The notes under the pieces: model-generated
Seen by the model: only the letters and a program-made list of their open reading frames with translations
Databases searched by the model: none
Told to the model about the DNA's origin: nothing
Assembly (NCBI RefSeq): GCF_042646085.1
Contig: NZ_JBHRSZ010000006.1
Coordinates: 258,962 to 322,961 of the forward strand
DNA: 64,000 bases
From: Litoribrevibacter euphylliae
GTDB taxonomy: Bacteria > Pseudomonadota > Gammaproteobacteria > Pseudomonadales > Litoribrevibacteraceae
Reading direction: 5' to 3'
In this document: positions 7,647 through 16,983 of the stretch, one piece after another
Layout of the letters: every line of letters begins with the position of its first letter
Numbering within the stretch: the stretch's first letter is position 1
Made by a program: the position numbers and the translations under genes

Positions 7647-8294
7647 TTAATTTTTCAAAGGAATCTTTTTTACAAGCCCTTGAATGTTCATGGACGCTAA
7701 GGTGTCTCTGGCTTTTTCAAGTTTGGAGCGATTAGTAAACGGGCCAACATTAACTCGATACCAGGTACCGTTCTTGGTGCTGATGCTGTCAGTGGATGTG
7801 TTGGTTAGATTGTTTAAAATCAATGCTGAACGCATGCGTTCAGCGTCCTCTTTGTTTCGGAATGAACCCGCTTGGACTATGTATTTATACCGCTTTCTCT
7901 CTGATGCGGGAGTAGGTTCAACTGTCACTTCAACTTCGTTTTCTTTGAGTAACTCATAGAACTCAAAACGAGGTGCTTCTTCTTGAATTTCTTTAATCGG
8001 TTCAATGGCTTTTTGAGTGGTTTCGGCAATGCTCTCATTGGCTTTTTCCAAAACCGAGCTGACTTCGGGGGTGTTTTTTAAATACTTGAAAATATGCTGT
8101 CCGCCAAAGGCAATAGATACACCAAGAATAATCCAAACAATGGCTGGGATTTTCTTCTTTGGTTGAGGTGCAGGAGTGGTTGGTTTTGCTCCTTTGCTTG
8201 ATGTCTTGGCTGGTTTCCTTTTGGGCGCTTTGGATGATGAAGTGCTCTTGGCTTTGGCTGTCTTTTTGTTGGATGCAAAGTCGTGGGCGGCCAT
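7647..8294 (-). CDS. SPOR-domain membrane protein (FtsN-like)
   Basis: A bitopic inner-membrane protein of 215 aa. A Lys/Ala/Ser/Pro-rich cytoplasmic tail (about 1-48) precedes one membrane segment (IPAIVWIILGVSIAFGGQHI, about 50-70), a periplasmic linker, and a C-terminal SPOR domain (about 137-212) that starts YKYIVQAGSFRNKEDAERM. SPOR domains bind denuded septal peptidoglycan. The position between priA and hslV matches the SPOR gene of the Pseudomonas cluster, where argS intervenes; argS is absent here. An FtsN role is likely but other SPOR proteins exist. Confidence 0.85.
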   Translation of the reverse strand: MAAHDFASNKKTAKAKSTSSSKAPKRKPAKTSSKGAKPTTPAPQPKKKIPAIVWIILGVSIAFGGQHIFKYLKNTPEVSSVLEKANESIAETTQKAIEPIKEIQEEAPRFEFYELLKENEVEVTVEPTPASERKRYKYIVQAGSFRNKEDAERMRSALILNNLTNTSTDSISTKNGTWYRVNVGPFTNRSKLEKARDTLASMNIQGLVKKIPLKN

Positions 8295-8358
8295 TGGAAA
8301 CTCGTTAACTCTATATTGAAATTATGTTGGGATGATGCGGTGCAAGCAGCGCAAAATT

Positions 8359-10680
8359 TTAAGTGTCCAGAGGATCGACATCAATGACCCACTTGAGCTT
8401 TTTAGTGCGTGGAATCTTGAGCAAATACTCGTGGGCAATATTGAGGTATTGGTGTAGATGTTTTCTGCTTGGCGAAGATACCACAATCAAATAACGATAC
8501 CAATTCGATTTTCGTTCTATGGCTGCTGGCATGGTTAACGAAATATCAAGGTTCTGATTACCTTGGGCGTAAACACAGTCTTTGAGGTATTTTTCTAGAC
8601 TTAATAACTTTTGAAATGCTTGGTTATCCATCAGGCTTTGCATCCGAATGGCGGCTTGATGATGGAAGGGAGGTAACCCAAGTTTCTTCCTGTGCGTGAG
8701 TTCTTCTTTGGCGAACCCGGGGAAATCTTGTTCTTTAAAATGAACAAACAACGGATGGTCCGGGTAGTTGGTTTGAATGATTACTTGTCCTTGTAATTTG
8801 GAGCGTCCACTTCTTCCTGCAACTTGGATAAGGTTTTGTAACAGGTGTTCTTTCGAGCGGAAGTCTTGATTATGCAGACCGTTATCACAATTCAGTACCA
8901 CAGAAAGGGTTAGGTTCGGAAAATCATGTCCTTTTGAGACCATCTGAGTGCCGACCAAAATACAAGGCGTTCCTTCGAGTAAGGTCTGTCGAATCTTTTC
9001 TAGGCTGCCTCGATTTTGTGTGCTGTCTCTGTCCATGCGAATAATTGGGTGGTCAGGGAAGTGTTGAATGAGTTCGCTTTCAATGCGTTCAGTACCAAAA
9101 CCCAGTGGTGACATATACGGGGAGTTACAAGAAGGACAGCGCCTAGGAATCGGCTGCTTATGCTCGCAGTGATGGCAGTCCAGAGAATTGGTAGCTTTGT
9201 GTATGGTGAGTGCAACATCACAGTGCTCGCAATCCGCAACCCAATGGCATTGGGAACATTGCAGGGTTGGAGCAAAGCCTCTTCTGTTAATGAATACAAG
9301 AACTTGCTGCTGTTTTTGTAGTGTATTTCTAATGGCTTCGGAGGTTGAGTCTGTAAATACTTGATTTGCAGTTAGACGTGATGAATCTTGAATCTCTATT
9401 TCAGGGAGGTTGGCACCTGTTGCTCGCTTTGTTAGGCGAAGATGTTGGTAACGACCTTGCTCGGCGTTCGTCAATGTTTCCAGTGATGGCGTTGCAGAGC
9501 CTAATAAGATTGGAATGCTTTTTAGTTGTGCGCGTTTTATCGCGAGACTTCGAGAGTGGTAACGAATGCCTTCCTGCTGTTTGAATGAAGAGTCATGTTC
9601 TTCATCAAGGATAATGCAGGCCAGCTTAGGCAAGTCGCAAGCGATTGCAGAGCGAGTGCCGATAACAACCAATGATGTGCTGTGTTTGGTTTGCAGCCAG
9701 CGAGATGCGCGTTCTTTATTTGCTAAATCCGAATGTAGGGTAATCATTGGATAGGGAAGTTGAGTTTGCAGTCGCTCTGACAGTTGTGGCGTTAGTCCAA
9801 TTTCAGGTACTAATAACAACACTTGTTGGCCTTGATTGAGGAAGTGGCGACAGATATTGAGGTATACCTCGGTTTTGCCGCTGCCAGTTACCCCTTCCAA
9901 TAAAATACTTTTAAAGGTGTTCTGGTTCTTGATGACGGTACTGACGGCGTCAGATTGTTCTTGGTTAAGTGTTAATGAGTTCTCATTTGTCTGAGTAGGA
10001 GCTGTTGTGTATGCATAGGGTGGAATCAAGCTTTTCTGAATGAGCTCTTTCTTGAGTAGTTGCCTTAATGTATCACTTTTAATGTCGTGTTGGTTGAGGG
10101 TGGTCTTCGCAACCAAGTTGGAATTCGACGTTGTGGCCAATGTTTGGATGGTGGCTAATGCGTCACTTTGTTTGATGGCTTGGCTTGGTAACTTTGCATA
10201 CTTACCTTTTGAGGTGATTTCAAAAGCTTCGATATACAAGCTTTCCAATAATTTTGCTTGTTTCAAATAATTAGGGATGAAAGTGAAAATGAACTCACCT
10301 AGAGGCTGAAAGTAGTAGCTACTGCCCCAGTGGCACAGTGTTAAAATTTCAGCAGAGAGGATAGGTGTTGGATCGATGATTTTATCAATCGTAGTGATGG
10401 TAAAGTCTGAATCTGGTGCTTTGGTGGATTGAGCAACTACGATCCCAACTTCTGTGCTATGGCCTAATTTGACTTGAACTCGGCAGCCAAGAGAGATCGG
10501 CTGAAAACTAGCATAGGTATAGGTTTGAAAGAGTGGTCGATTAACCGCTACTTCATAGTAATGTAAGGGGTGTGTTTCTTGAAGTTGTAAGTCGTTTTGA
10601 ACGGCCATGCGGTCTGCTGTCGAATAAATGAAGATCTCTATTATAAATAGGTTTGTTCTTTGTAAAAGGTCTGTTATCAT
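8359..10680 (-). CDS. priA: Primosomal protein N', replication restart helicase PriA
   Basis: A DExH helicase that reloads the replisome at stalled forks, 773 aa from the ATG at 10680. The N-terminal 3'-DNA-end-binding region contains HYYEVAVNRPLFQTYTY. Walker A is EGVTGSGKTEVY, the DEEH box is LDEEHDSSFKQQ, and the zinc-binding cysteines (CSQC, CEHC, CHHC, CPSC) precede helicase motifs V-VI (GTQMVSKGHDFPNL, QVAGRSGR). A second in-frame ATG at 10608 gives a shorter, more typical N-terminus, but AGAGG sits 4 nt before the ATG at 10680. Divergent from rpmE. Confidence 0.96.
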   Translation of the reverse strand: MITDLLQRTNLFIIEIFIYSTADRMAVQNDLQLQETHPLHYYEVAVNRPLFQTYTYASFQPISLGCRVQVKLGHSTEVGIVVAQSTKAPDSDFTITTIDKIIDPTPILSAEILTLCHWGSSYYFQPLGEFIFTFIPNYLKQAKLLESLYIEAFEITSKGKYAKLPSQAIKQSDALATIQTLATTSNSNLVAKTTLNQHDIKSDTLRQLLKKELIQKSLIPPYAYTTAPTQTNENSLTLNQEQSDAVSTVIKNQNTFKSILLEGVTGSGKTEVYLNICRHFLNQGQQVLLLVPEIGLTPQLSERLQTQLPYPMITLHSDLANKERASRWLQTKHSTSLVVIGTRSAIACDLPKLACIILDEEHDSSFKQQEGIRYHSRSLAIKRAQLKSIPILLGSATPSLETLTNAEQGRYQHLRLTKRATGANLPEIEIQDSSRLTANQVFTDSTSEAIRNTLQKQQQVLVFINRRGFAPTLQCSQCHWVADCEHCDVALTIHKATNSLDCHHCEHKQPIPRRCPSCNSPYMSPLGFGTERIESELIQHFPDHPIIRMDRDSTQNRGSLEKIRQTLLEGTPCILVGTQMVSKGHDFPNLTLSVVLNCDNGLHNQDFRSKEHLLQNLIQVAGRSGRSKLQGQVIIQTNYPDHPLFVHFKEQDFPGFAKEELTHRKKLGLPPFHHQAAIRMQSLMDNQAFQKLLSLEKYLKDCVYAQGNQNLDISLTMPAAIERKSNWYRYLIVVSSPSRKHLHQYLNIAHEYLLKIPRTKKLKWVIDVDPLDT

Positions 10681-10693
10681 TTCGCCTCTTAAT

Positions 10694-10718
10694 TTTTCGG
10701 GTGATTTTTAGCCGAAAA
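10694..10718. other. Small inverted repeat between priA and rpmE
   Basis: TTTTCGG (10694-10700) pairs with CCGAAAA (10712-10718) in the short divergent region. It could form a leader hairpin or serve as an operator. Nothing ties it to a named regulator. Confidence 0.35.
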
Positions 10719-10800
10719 GTGAACAACTAAATTCCATTTTGCAATGCGGTGCCTGTTTGAAAACGTTCTTCAGGTTGCGGTATTGATAGTTGAGGTCGTT

Positions 10801-11016
10801 ATGAAAGCGGATATCCATCCTAATTATGAAGAAGTGACTATTACTTGTTCTTGCGGTAATAGCTTCCAAACTCGCTCTACTCTTTGTAAAGATGTTCACT
10901 TGGACGTATGTTCAAGCTGTCACCCATTCTTTACTGGTAAGCAGAAAGTTACTGACACTGGTGGTCGTATCGATCGCTTCAAGAAGCGTTTCGGTAACCG
11001 TGGTGTTGCTAAGTAA
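10801..11016 (+). CDS. rpmE: 50S ribosomal protein L31, zinc-containing form
   Basis: Large-subunit ribosomal protein of 71 aa, starting MKADIHPNYEEV at the ATG at 10801. It is the zinc-binding (C+) type: Cys pairs in TCSCGNSF and DVCSSCHPFFTG supply the ligands. The open frame extends 57 bp upstream, but that part is not conserved. The downstream nuclease frame overlaps its last codons, and the terminator at 11032-11062 follows. Confidence 0.96.
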   Translation: MKADIHPNYEEVTITCSCGNSFQTRSTLCKDVHLDVCSSCHPFFTGKQKVTDTGGRIDRFKKRFGNRGVAK

Positions 11017-11791
11017 TTTAGCGATTACTTCAAAAAGGCGTCTGATTTCAGGCGCCTTTTTTGTTTGTGTCTTTTTATTTTCGACTTGTCTTCAGGCTGA
11101 TTGTCTTTCTCCTGATTTATCCCGACTTCAGGTGATAATTGTTAAAAGTGTTTTGGACGGAGATACCTTGCGTCTTTCGAATAGTGATCTCCGCTTAGTG
11201 ACTGTGAATACACCCGAAATGAATTTCGGGAATAAACGCGTACCGGAACCCATTGCTGAAGACGCAACCCGTTATGTGAAAGATCGGATTTCAAATAAGC
11301 AACTTTATTTAGAAGAGATGGGAGTTGATAGGTATCAGCGTCGTCTCGGAAATGTGTGGATAAAGGAGGCTGGGCGAGATCATAGTTTTCTATTGTCGGA
11401 ACGTTTGATTGCTAATGGCTTAGGGTTTCAGATCTTTGAGTCGGATTCTCGATACGCTGCCTGTTTAAAGCAGGCTGAACTTAAAGCGAGAAGTAATAAG
11501 TTGGGTGTGTGGCAATATTCTGACTATTGGCTGAATGTCGAGCGTGGTGGCTTTGCATTGTGGTCGGGGCGATTGCAAAAGGTTTCAAAGTCCAAGCAGT
11601 TTTACTGGTGGCGTTTGTCTGACTCCAGGGTGGTTCGTGTGCCTAAGTTATGGTTGGATGAGTTAGGGATAGAGACAAAAAAGAAGGGCGATTTAATTGA
11701 GTTGCGTGGTTGGGTTATTCATCGGAAAAAGACACGCTATGAGCCTTATATGCTGCCTCTTAGAAGTCCTCAAATTCTATTAAAAAATTAA
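11000..11791 (+). CDS. Thermonuclease family protein, secreted
   Basis: A staphylococcal-nuclease-like endonuclease of about 263 aa. A signal peptide (KRRLISGAFFVCVFLFSTCL then QA/DC) is followed by the SNase core: VLDGDTLRL (metal-binding Asp), RLVTVNTPE (Arg and acidic residues), VDRYQRRLGNVW (second catalytic Arg) and ERLIANGLG. An unassigned C-terminal part follows. Only GTG (11000, 11003) and TTG (11006) can start a protein that keeps the signal peptide, so it overlaps the end of rpmE by 17 nt. The rpmE terminator lies inside the signal-peptide codons. A nuclease gene follows rpmE in Pseudomonas too. Confidence 0.8.
   Translation: MVLLSNLAITSKRRLISGAFFVCVFLFSTCLQADCLSPDLSRLQVIIVKSVLDGDTLRLSNSDLRLVTVNTPEMNFGNKRVPEPIAEDATRYVKDRISNKQLYLEEMGVDRYQRRLGNVWIKEAGRDHSFLLSERLIANGLGFQIFESDSRYAACLKQAELKARSNKLGVWQYSDYWLNVERGGFALWSGRLQKVSKSKQFYWWRLSDSRVVRVPKLWLDELGIETKKKGDLIELRGWVIHRKKTRYEPYMLPLRSPQILLKN
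11032..11062 (+). terminator. rpmE intrinsic terminator, inside the nuclease reading frame
   Basis: AAAAAGGCG (11032-11040) pairs with CGCCTTTTT (11053-11061), ending in a T run. It lies 15 bp after the rpmE stop and is at the same time codons of the nuclease signal peptide, so it should attenuate read-through into the nuclease gene. Confidence 0.8.
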
Positions 11792-11881
11792 CTTTCGTTA
11801 ATGCACTTTTTCTTTGAATGAAAAAATTTCTAATGATTGTCTGAGAAATATCATATTTCTAGGAATCTTCTTGATTATCGC

Positions 11882-11910
11882 TTGTTCAATAATCGCAATT
11901 TATATATGCT
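11882..11910 (+). promoter_or_regulatory. Candidate sigma-70 promoter of the malic enzyme gene
   Basis: TTGTTC (11882-11887), a 17-bp spacer and TATGCT (11905-11910) lie about 40 bp ahead of the ATG at 11951 in an A/T-rich gap. This fits housekeeping spacing, with two mismatches in each hexamer. Confidence 0.4.
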
Positions 11911-11950
11911 TCTCGGACATTTTTATTGTTAGAGATTGGATATATTCACA

Positions 11951-13213
11951 ATGTCTGAAGATTTAAAACAAGCAGCTCTAGATTACCACGCAATTCCAAA
12001 GCCAGGTAAAATCAGCGTAGAGCTAACCAAACCCGCTGAAACTTCACGTGATCTTTCCCTAGCTTACAGCCCAGGTGTGGCTGAGCCAGTTAAAGAAATT
12101 GCGAAAAACCCAGAAGATGCATACAAGTACACTGCAAAGGGTAACCTTGTTGCTGTTATTTCTGATGGTTCAGCGATTCTAGGTCTTGGTAACCTAGGTC
12201 CTTTGGCTTCTAAGCCTGTAATGGAAGGTAAGAGTCTTCTGTTCAAACGTTTCGCTGGTGTTGATTCTATCGACATCGAAGTAGACTGCGAAAGCCCACA
12301 AGCATTTATCGATACTGTTAAGCGCATTGCTGATACTTTTGGTGGTATTAACCTAGAAGATATCAAGGCGCCAGAGTGTTTCGAAATTGAACGCACTTTG
12401 ATTGAACAGTGTAAGATTCCTGTTTTCCATGATGATCAACATGGTACAGCAATTGTGACTGTTGCAGGTATGCTGAACGCGCTTGAGATTCAAGGTAAGA
12501 AAATCGAAGATGCATCTATGGTGTGTCTAGGTGCAGGTGCTGCAGCGATTTCTTGCTCTAAGCTATTGATTTCTGCTGGTATGAAACCAGAGAATATCTA
12601 TATGCTGGATCGTAAGGGTGTAATTCATTCTGGTCGTGATGATCTGAACGAGTACAAGTCAATGTTCGCTGTTGAAACTGACAAGCGTACTCTTGATGAT
12701 GCGATTGAAGGTGCTGACATCTTCTTGGGTCTTTCTGGTCCGGATTTGCTTTCTGCTGATCAGGTTAAGAAAATGGCGCCAAACCCAATCGTGTTTGCGT
12801 GTTCTAACCCAACACCAGAGATTATGCCTGAGGTGGCTAACGCTGTTCGTGATGACTTGATCATGTCTACTGGTCGTTCGGACTTCCCGAATCAGGTAAA
12901 CAATGTTCTTGGCTTTCCGTTCATCTTCCGTGGTGCTCTAGACGTTCGTGCTACAGCAATTAACGAAGAAATGAAGCTTGCAGCGGCATATGCCATTGCT
13001 GGTCTTGCTAAAGAAGAGACTCCGAAAGAAGTTTTGACTGCTTATGGTGTTGATTCTCTTGAGTTTGGTAAGGACTACATTATTCCTAAGCCAACTGATC
13101 CGCGTCTTCTTGGTGCGGTTTCTAATGCAGTTGCACAGGCGGCGATTGATTCTGGGGTTGCTACTAAAGAGCTTCCAGCAAACTACCCGCTTAAGTCTGT
13201 AGAAGATATCTAA
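11951..13213 (+). CDS. NADP-dependent malic enzyme, short form
   Basis: Oxidative decarboxylation of malate to pyruvate and CO2, supplying NADPH. The 420-aa length fits the short bacterial form without the phosphotransacetylase-like domain. Seen: the malic N-terminal domain with SPGVAEPVKEIAKNPEDAY, the metal and substrate motif EDIKAPECFEIE, IPVFHDDQHGTAIV, and the Rossmann motif LGAGAAAISC. The frame is open from a TTG at 11936, but the ATG at 11951 with GGA upstream gives the family start MSEDLKQAALDYH. Flanked by its own promoter and a strong terminator. Confidence 0.93.
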   Translation: MSEDLKQAALDYHAIPKPGKISVELTKPAETSRDLSLAYSPGVAEPVKEIAKNPEDAYKYTAKGNLVAVISDGSAILGLGNLGPLASKPVMEGKSLLFKRFAGVDSIDIEVDCESPQAFIDTVKRIADTFGGINLEDIKAPECFEIERTLIEQCKIPVFHDDQHGTAIVTVAGMLNALEIQGKKIEDASMVCLGAGAAAISCSKLLISAGMKPENIYMLDRKGVIHSGRDDLNEYKSMFAVETDKRTLDDAIEGADIFLGLSGPDLLSADQVKKMAPNPIVFACSNPTPEIMPEVANAVRDDLIMSTGRSDFPNQVNNVLGFPFIFRGALDVRATAINEEMKLAAAYAIAGLAKEETPKEVLTAYGVDSLEFGKDYIIPKPTDPRLLGAVSNAVAQAAIDSGVATKELPANYPLKSVEDI

Positions 13214-13233
13214 TTGATTGATTCTTAAGATAT

Positions 13234-13260
13234 AAAAAACCTCCTTCGGGAGGTTTTTTT
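13234..13260. terminator. Bidirectional terminator between malic enzyme and mrcA
   Basis: AAAAAACCTCC, a TTCG tetraloop and GGAGGTTTTTTT form a perfect hairpin with A and T tracts on both sides. It can therefore end transcription of the plus-strand malic enzyme gene and of the convergent mrcA. Confidence 0.93.
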
Positions 13261-13308
13261 ATGCCTTAATTTTGGTGGTGGGGTATATAGATTGAAATTG
13301 ATGAGCTG

Positions 13309-15747
13309 TTAGAACAGCTCATCGAGTACATCAGTCGGATGGCCTTGATCGATAAGGACGGGTCTTGCGTTGTCTTCTTCTGGTGGTGGTGGAACATGCT
13401 CGCTTCTGAAGATTTCAAAGATAGCGTCTTTCTCACCAGGTAGAGCTCTGTGGCCAGTGGTTGGGTTGATGCGGATTGTTACTATTCCTTCGGGCTGTTT
13501 TAAGGTGTTTTCATAAGGGGGGAGTGCTTTTTTCATGAAATCAACCCAGATTGGTAACGCAGCTCGTCCACCGTATTCATTGATGCCTAGGGTGGATGGG
13601 GTGTCAAAGCCTACCCATACAGTGGTTACTAGGTCTCCATTGAATCCAGAAAACCATGCGTCAACTTGATCGTTGGTTGTTCCGGTTTTTCCTGCGATAT
13701 CATTTCTTCTCAATTCTTTGGCGCGTCTACCTGTTCCAAGCTTGATTACGTCTTTCATCATGTCGGTAATAATATAGATGCTGCGCGGATCAATATCTGA
13801 GCTTGTTTTAGATGAACGTGTGTTGTCAGTTGACTCAGTGATTTGCTCTGAGCTTTCTGGCGTGATAGGTGTTATTGCTTTGTGTGCGTTTGGATTCTGA
13901 TAAATGATTTTGCCGTTAAAGTCTTCAATATGGTCGATGAGGTAAGGCGTGATTGACTTCCCGCCATTTGCAATGATGCTGTAGGCAGTGGCAAGTTCTA
14001 ATGGCGTTACGGCAGCGCTACCTAATGAGATCGATAGGTCTTTGGGGAGGTGTTGTTCCGGGAAGCCAAACTTTTTAATAGTGTTAATGGTTTGTTGAAT
14101 TCCAAGAGTTTGCACAATGCGTATCGAAATCAGATTTCGTGATTGATATAGCGCTTGTCTTAGTCTTGTTGGACCGTAAAATTTTCCGCCAGCGTTTTCA
14201 GGGCGCCAAGCGGTTTCTAATTGACGGTCTTGAAATACCACGGGGGCGTCGTTCACTATGGAGGCGGCGGTAAAGCCGTCTTCTAATGCTGAATAATAGA
14301 TGAAGGGTTTGAATGCGGATCCGGCCTGGCGTCGAGCTGATGTGACTCGGTTGAATTTGCTGGCATAAAACTCGAATCCGCCTTGTAGGGCATTGATGGC
14401 GCCTGAATTTGGATTGATCGCAACTAATGCTGCTTGCGCTTTCGGGAGCTGGCCGAGTTTCCAGTCGTTACTGTCGCTGTCTTGATAAACTCGGACAATG
14501 TCACCTTGTTTTACTACATCACTGGCTTTTCTGATTCGAGGGCCTTTCTTGTTGGTGCTAATGTGTTGTCTTGCCCAGGTGAGTTGTTTGGTTGATAGGG
14601 TAATAAGTTCTCCGTCACGAGTAATAAAGTTCGCTTCTTTATCGGTTACTTCCCAAACTAATGCGGGTATAAGGTGGTTTATTTGACGGTAGTCTTTTAG
14701 TAATGCAGTAAGTGGTTGCACGTCTGCAGAGTTTTCTTGGCTGTTAAGAACAGTTGAGATGTCTATGTTGTTTTCAGGTCCAAAATAACCGTGTCGTTTG
14801 CTGTAGTTTTCAAGATGGGTGGCAATTGAGTTTAGTGCGGCCTGTTGTTGTGTGCTATTGATGGTGGTGAATATCTTGTATCCGCCAGTGTAGATATCTT
14901 TTGGAAAGAGCTTTAAGGCTTCTGTTCTGGCTATATCGGCTGCATAGAATGCGTCTATTTCTGATTTTGGTGCATGGTACTTGGCTGTGACTGGGCTTTG
15001 TTGAGCTACAACCTTTTGGGAGCTGGAGATGTAGTTGAGTGCGGACATGCGTTCCAAAATCCAATTTCGTCGCTCAATAGCTCTTTCTGGGTTTCTTAAG
15101 GGGTTAAAGGCGGATGGAGCTTTTGGTAGACCAGCAATCATTGCTGTTTGTGCCAGTGTTAGGTCTTGTACTGATTTGCCATAGTAGGTTCTGGCAGCGG
15201 CTGAAATACCGTAGGATCTGTGCCCTAAGTATATCTTATTGAGATAGAGCTCGAGAATTTGCTCTTTGGTCAGTGATCGTTCAATTTGAAGAGCAAGCAA
15301 TATTTCATTGAATTTTCTTGAAAAGGTTTTTTCGCGGGATAAAAAGTAGTTTTTAGCTACTTGCATGGTGATTGTGCTGCCGCCCGACTGTATGGATCCT
15401 GTTGTGGCTAGCTGTGTGGCTGCTCTTGCTAGGCCGATCAGGTCAACCCCTTGGTGTTCCCAGAAGCGATTATCTTCAGCAGATATAAGAGCGTTTATGA
15501 AATTAGATGGAATTTCATGGTAATCAATGGGGGAGCGATGCTTTTCTCCATATTCAGCAATGAGCTTCCCGTCTTCAGTGAATATTTTTAATGGAACTTG
15601 TAGTTGGATGTCTTGAATTTCTTCAACGGGTGGAAGATTGGGAATCAGGCAAAGTGTGACACCGGAAAAAATTAAAGTGACAAAGCATATGGCTGAAAAT
15701 GCAAGATAACCGGTAATTTTTAACGTTTTAAATGTGGTCTGGATCAT
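13309..15747 (-). CDS. mrcA: Penicillin-binding protein 1A
   Basis: A bifunctional class A PBP (PonA) of about 812 aa that polymerises and cross-links peptidoglycan. One N-terminal membrane anchor lies at about 12-35. The glycosyltransferase domain has EDNRFWEHQGVD (catalytic Glu at about 91) and GGSTITMQVAKN. An OB-like insertion follows. The transpeptidase has SAFKPF (Ser at about 475), SRN, and KTGTTND (about 686). The open frame reaches back to 15810; the ATG at 15747 gives the usual short cytoplasmic head, though neither site has a strong ribosome-binding site. It is divergent from pilM, as in Pseudomonas. Confidence 0.95.
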   Translation of the reverse strand: MIQTTFKTLKITGYLAFSAICFVTLIFSGVTLCLIPNLPPVEEIQDIQLQVPLKIFTEDGKLIAEYGEKHRSPIDYHEIPSNFINALISAEDNRFWEHQGVDLIGLARAATQLATTGSIQSGGSTITMQVAKNYFLSREKTFSRKFNEILLALQIERSLTKEQILELYLNKIYLGHRSYGISAAARTYYGKSVQDLTLAQTAMIAGLPKAPSAFNPLRNPERAIERRNWILERMSALNYISSSQKVVAQQSPVTAKYHAPKSEIDAFYAADIARTEALKLFPKDIYTGGYKIFTTINSTQQQAALNSIATHLENYSKRHGYFGPENNIDISTVLNSQENSADVQPLTALLKDYRQINHLIPALVWEVTDKEANFITRDGELITLSTKQLTWARQHISTNKKGPRIRKASDVVKQGDIVRVYQDSDSNDWKLGQLPKAQAALVAINPNSGAINALQGGFEFYASKFNRVTSARRQAGSAFKPFIYYSALEDGFTAASIVNDAPVVFQDRQLETAWRPENAGGKFYGPTRLRQALYQSRNLISIRIVQTLGIQQTINTIKKFGFPEQHLPKDLSISLGSAAVTPLELATAYSIIANGGKSITPYLIDHIEDFNGKIIYQNPNAHKAITPITPESSEQITESTDNTRSSKTSSDIDPRSIYIITDMMKDVIKLGTGRRAKELRRNDIAGKTGTTNDQVDAWFSGFNGDLVTTVWVGFDTPSTLGINEYGGRAALPIWVDFMKKALPPYENTLKQPEGIVTIRINPTTGHRALPGEKDAIFEIFRSEHVPPPPEEDNARPVLIDQGHPTDVLDELF

Positions 15748-15838
15748 AGAAATTGTATTTAGTTTTAGGAATAAAAATTTAAATTTCGCTTTGAGCTGGA
15801 ATGATAGCATTATGGGGTCTATTTTTTTAGTTCAAGGT

Positions 15839-15867
15839 TTGCTATATCCGCAAAGCTGTTATTTAAT
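15839..15867 (+). promoter_or_regulatory. Candidate sigma-70 promoter of pilMNOPQ
   Basis: TTGCTA (15839-15844), a 17-bp spacer and TTTAAT (15862-15867) lie about 50 bp before the pilM GTG start, in the gap divergent from mrcA. Confidence 0.4.
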
Positions 15868-15918
15868 GTACATTAATATATTGTTCTCGTAAGTGCTCGT
15901 ACTAATAGGGAATTCTCG

Positions 15919-16983
15919 GTGTTCGGATTACTTAAAAGAAAAACAACAACACTGTTGGGGTTGGATATTAGTTCAACAACAGTGAAGCTTATCGAACTCG
16001 GGCAGCAAGGCAATCGTTACCGTGTAGAAAGTTATGCGGTAGAGCCTCTGCCTGAAGGCTCGGTGGTTGAGAAAAATATTCAGGATGCGGATGCTGTAGG
16101 GGAGTCTATTTCTAGAGTAGTTACTCGTGCTAAGTGTCGCGCAAGATCTGCTGCGGTTGCTGTGTCTGGATCATCCGTCATAACAAAAACCATTGAAGAA
16201 AATGCGAACCTTTCCGAAGATGATCTAGAAAATAAGATCATGCTAGATGCGCATCAACATATTCCTTTTCCATTAGAAGATGTTTATCTCGATTTTGAAG
16301 TGCAAGGCACCCATCCTGATAATGATGATTTAATCGAAGTGGTTCTTGCTGCTTGTCGCAAAGAAGATGTTGAAGTCCGCGAAGGCGTTTGTACATTAGG
16401 TGGCTTAACAGCAAAAGTTGTTGACGTAGAAGCTTATGCATTAGAGCGCTCTCTTGAATTAATTCAAAGTCAGTTGGATGGTGATATAAGTGACATGTTA
16501 GTCGCTATTATTGATATAGGTGCGACTACGACTACTTTGAGTGTTTTGAATGAAGGCAAGACCATATATAACCGAGATCAGGTTTTTGGTGGTAAGCAGT
16601 TAACCGAAGAAATCATGCGTCGCTATGGTTTATCTATGGAAGAAGCAGGTTTGGCCAAGAAACAAGGTGGCTTACCTGATGATTATGAAGTAGAAGTGCT
16701 GCAGCAGTTTAAAGAAGCCGCTGTTCAGCAAATTAGTCGCTCACTTCAACTATTTTTCAATGGTTCTCAGTACCATGATGTGAACTATATTGTTTTGTCT
16801 GGAGGTAGTGCATCTATTCCAGGATTGGATGAGATGGTTCAGGAGAAGCTGGGAACGCGATCCATTGTTGCTAATCCTTTTATTGATATGTCGATTGCTC
16901 CAAAAGTAAATGCTACAGCTCTATCAAATGATGCTCCTTCATTAATGGTTGCGTGTGGATTAGCGTTGAGGAGTTTTGATTAA
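15919..16983 (+). CDS. pilM: Type IV pilus assembly protein PilM
   Basis: A cytoplasmic actin-like ATPase-fold protein of 354 aa that binds the PilN N-terminus and links the inner-membrane alignment complex to the pilus motor. Seen: LLGLDISSTTVKLIEL (phosphate-1 loop), AIIDIGATTTTLSVL (phosphate-2), and VLSGGSASIPGLDEMVQEKLG (adenosine region). It starts with GTG, with AGGG upstream. Its stop overlaps the pilN ATG by one base, so the five pil genes form one tight operon. Confidence 0.96.
   Translation: MFGLLKRKTTTLLGLDISSTTVKLIELGQQGNRYRVESYAVEPLPEGSVVEKNIQDADAVGESISRVVTRAKCRARSAAVAVSGSSVITKTIEENANLSEDDLENKIMLDAHQHIPFPLEDVYLDFEVQGTHPDNDDLIEVVLAACRKEDVEVREGVCTLGGLTAKVVDVEAYALERSLELIQSQLDGDISDMLVAIIDIGATTTTLSVLNEGKTIYNRDQVFGGKQLTEEIMRRYGLSMEEAGLAKKQGGLPDDYEVEVLQQFKEAAVQQISRSLQLFFNGSQYHDVNYIVLSGGSASIPGLDEMVQEKLGTRSIVANPFIDMSIAPKVNATALSNDAPSLMVACGLALRSFD

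Noticed and set aside
10757..10786. TTGAAA-18-TATTGA as the rpmE promoter
   Set aside because: The implied start site would leave only about 8 nt before the ATG, too little for the ribosome-binding site.
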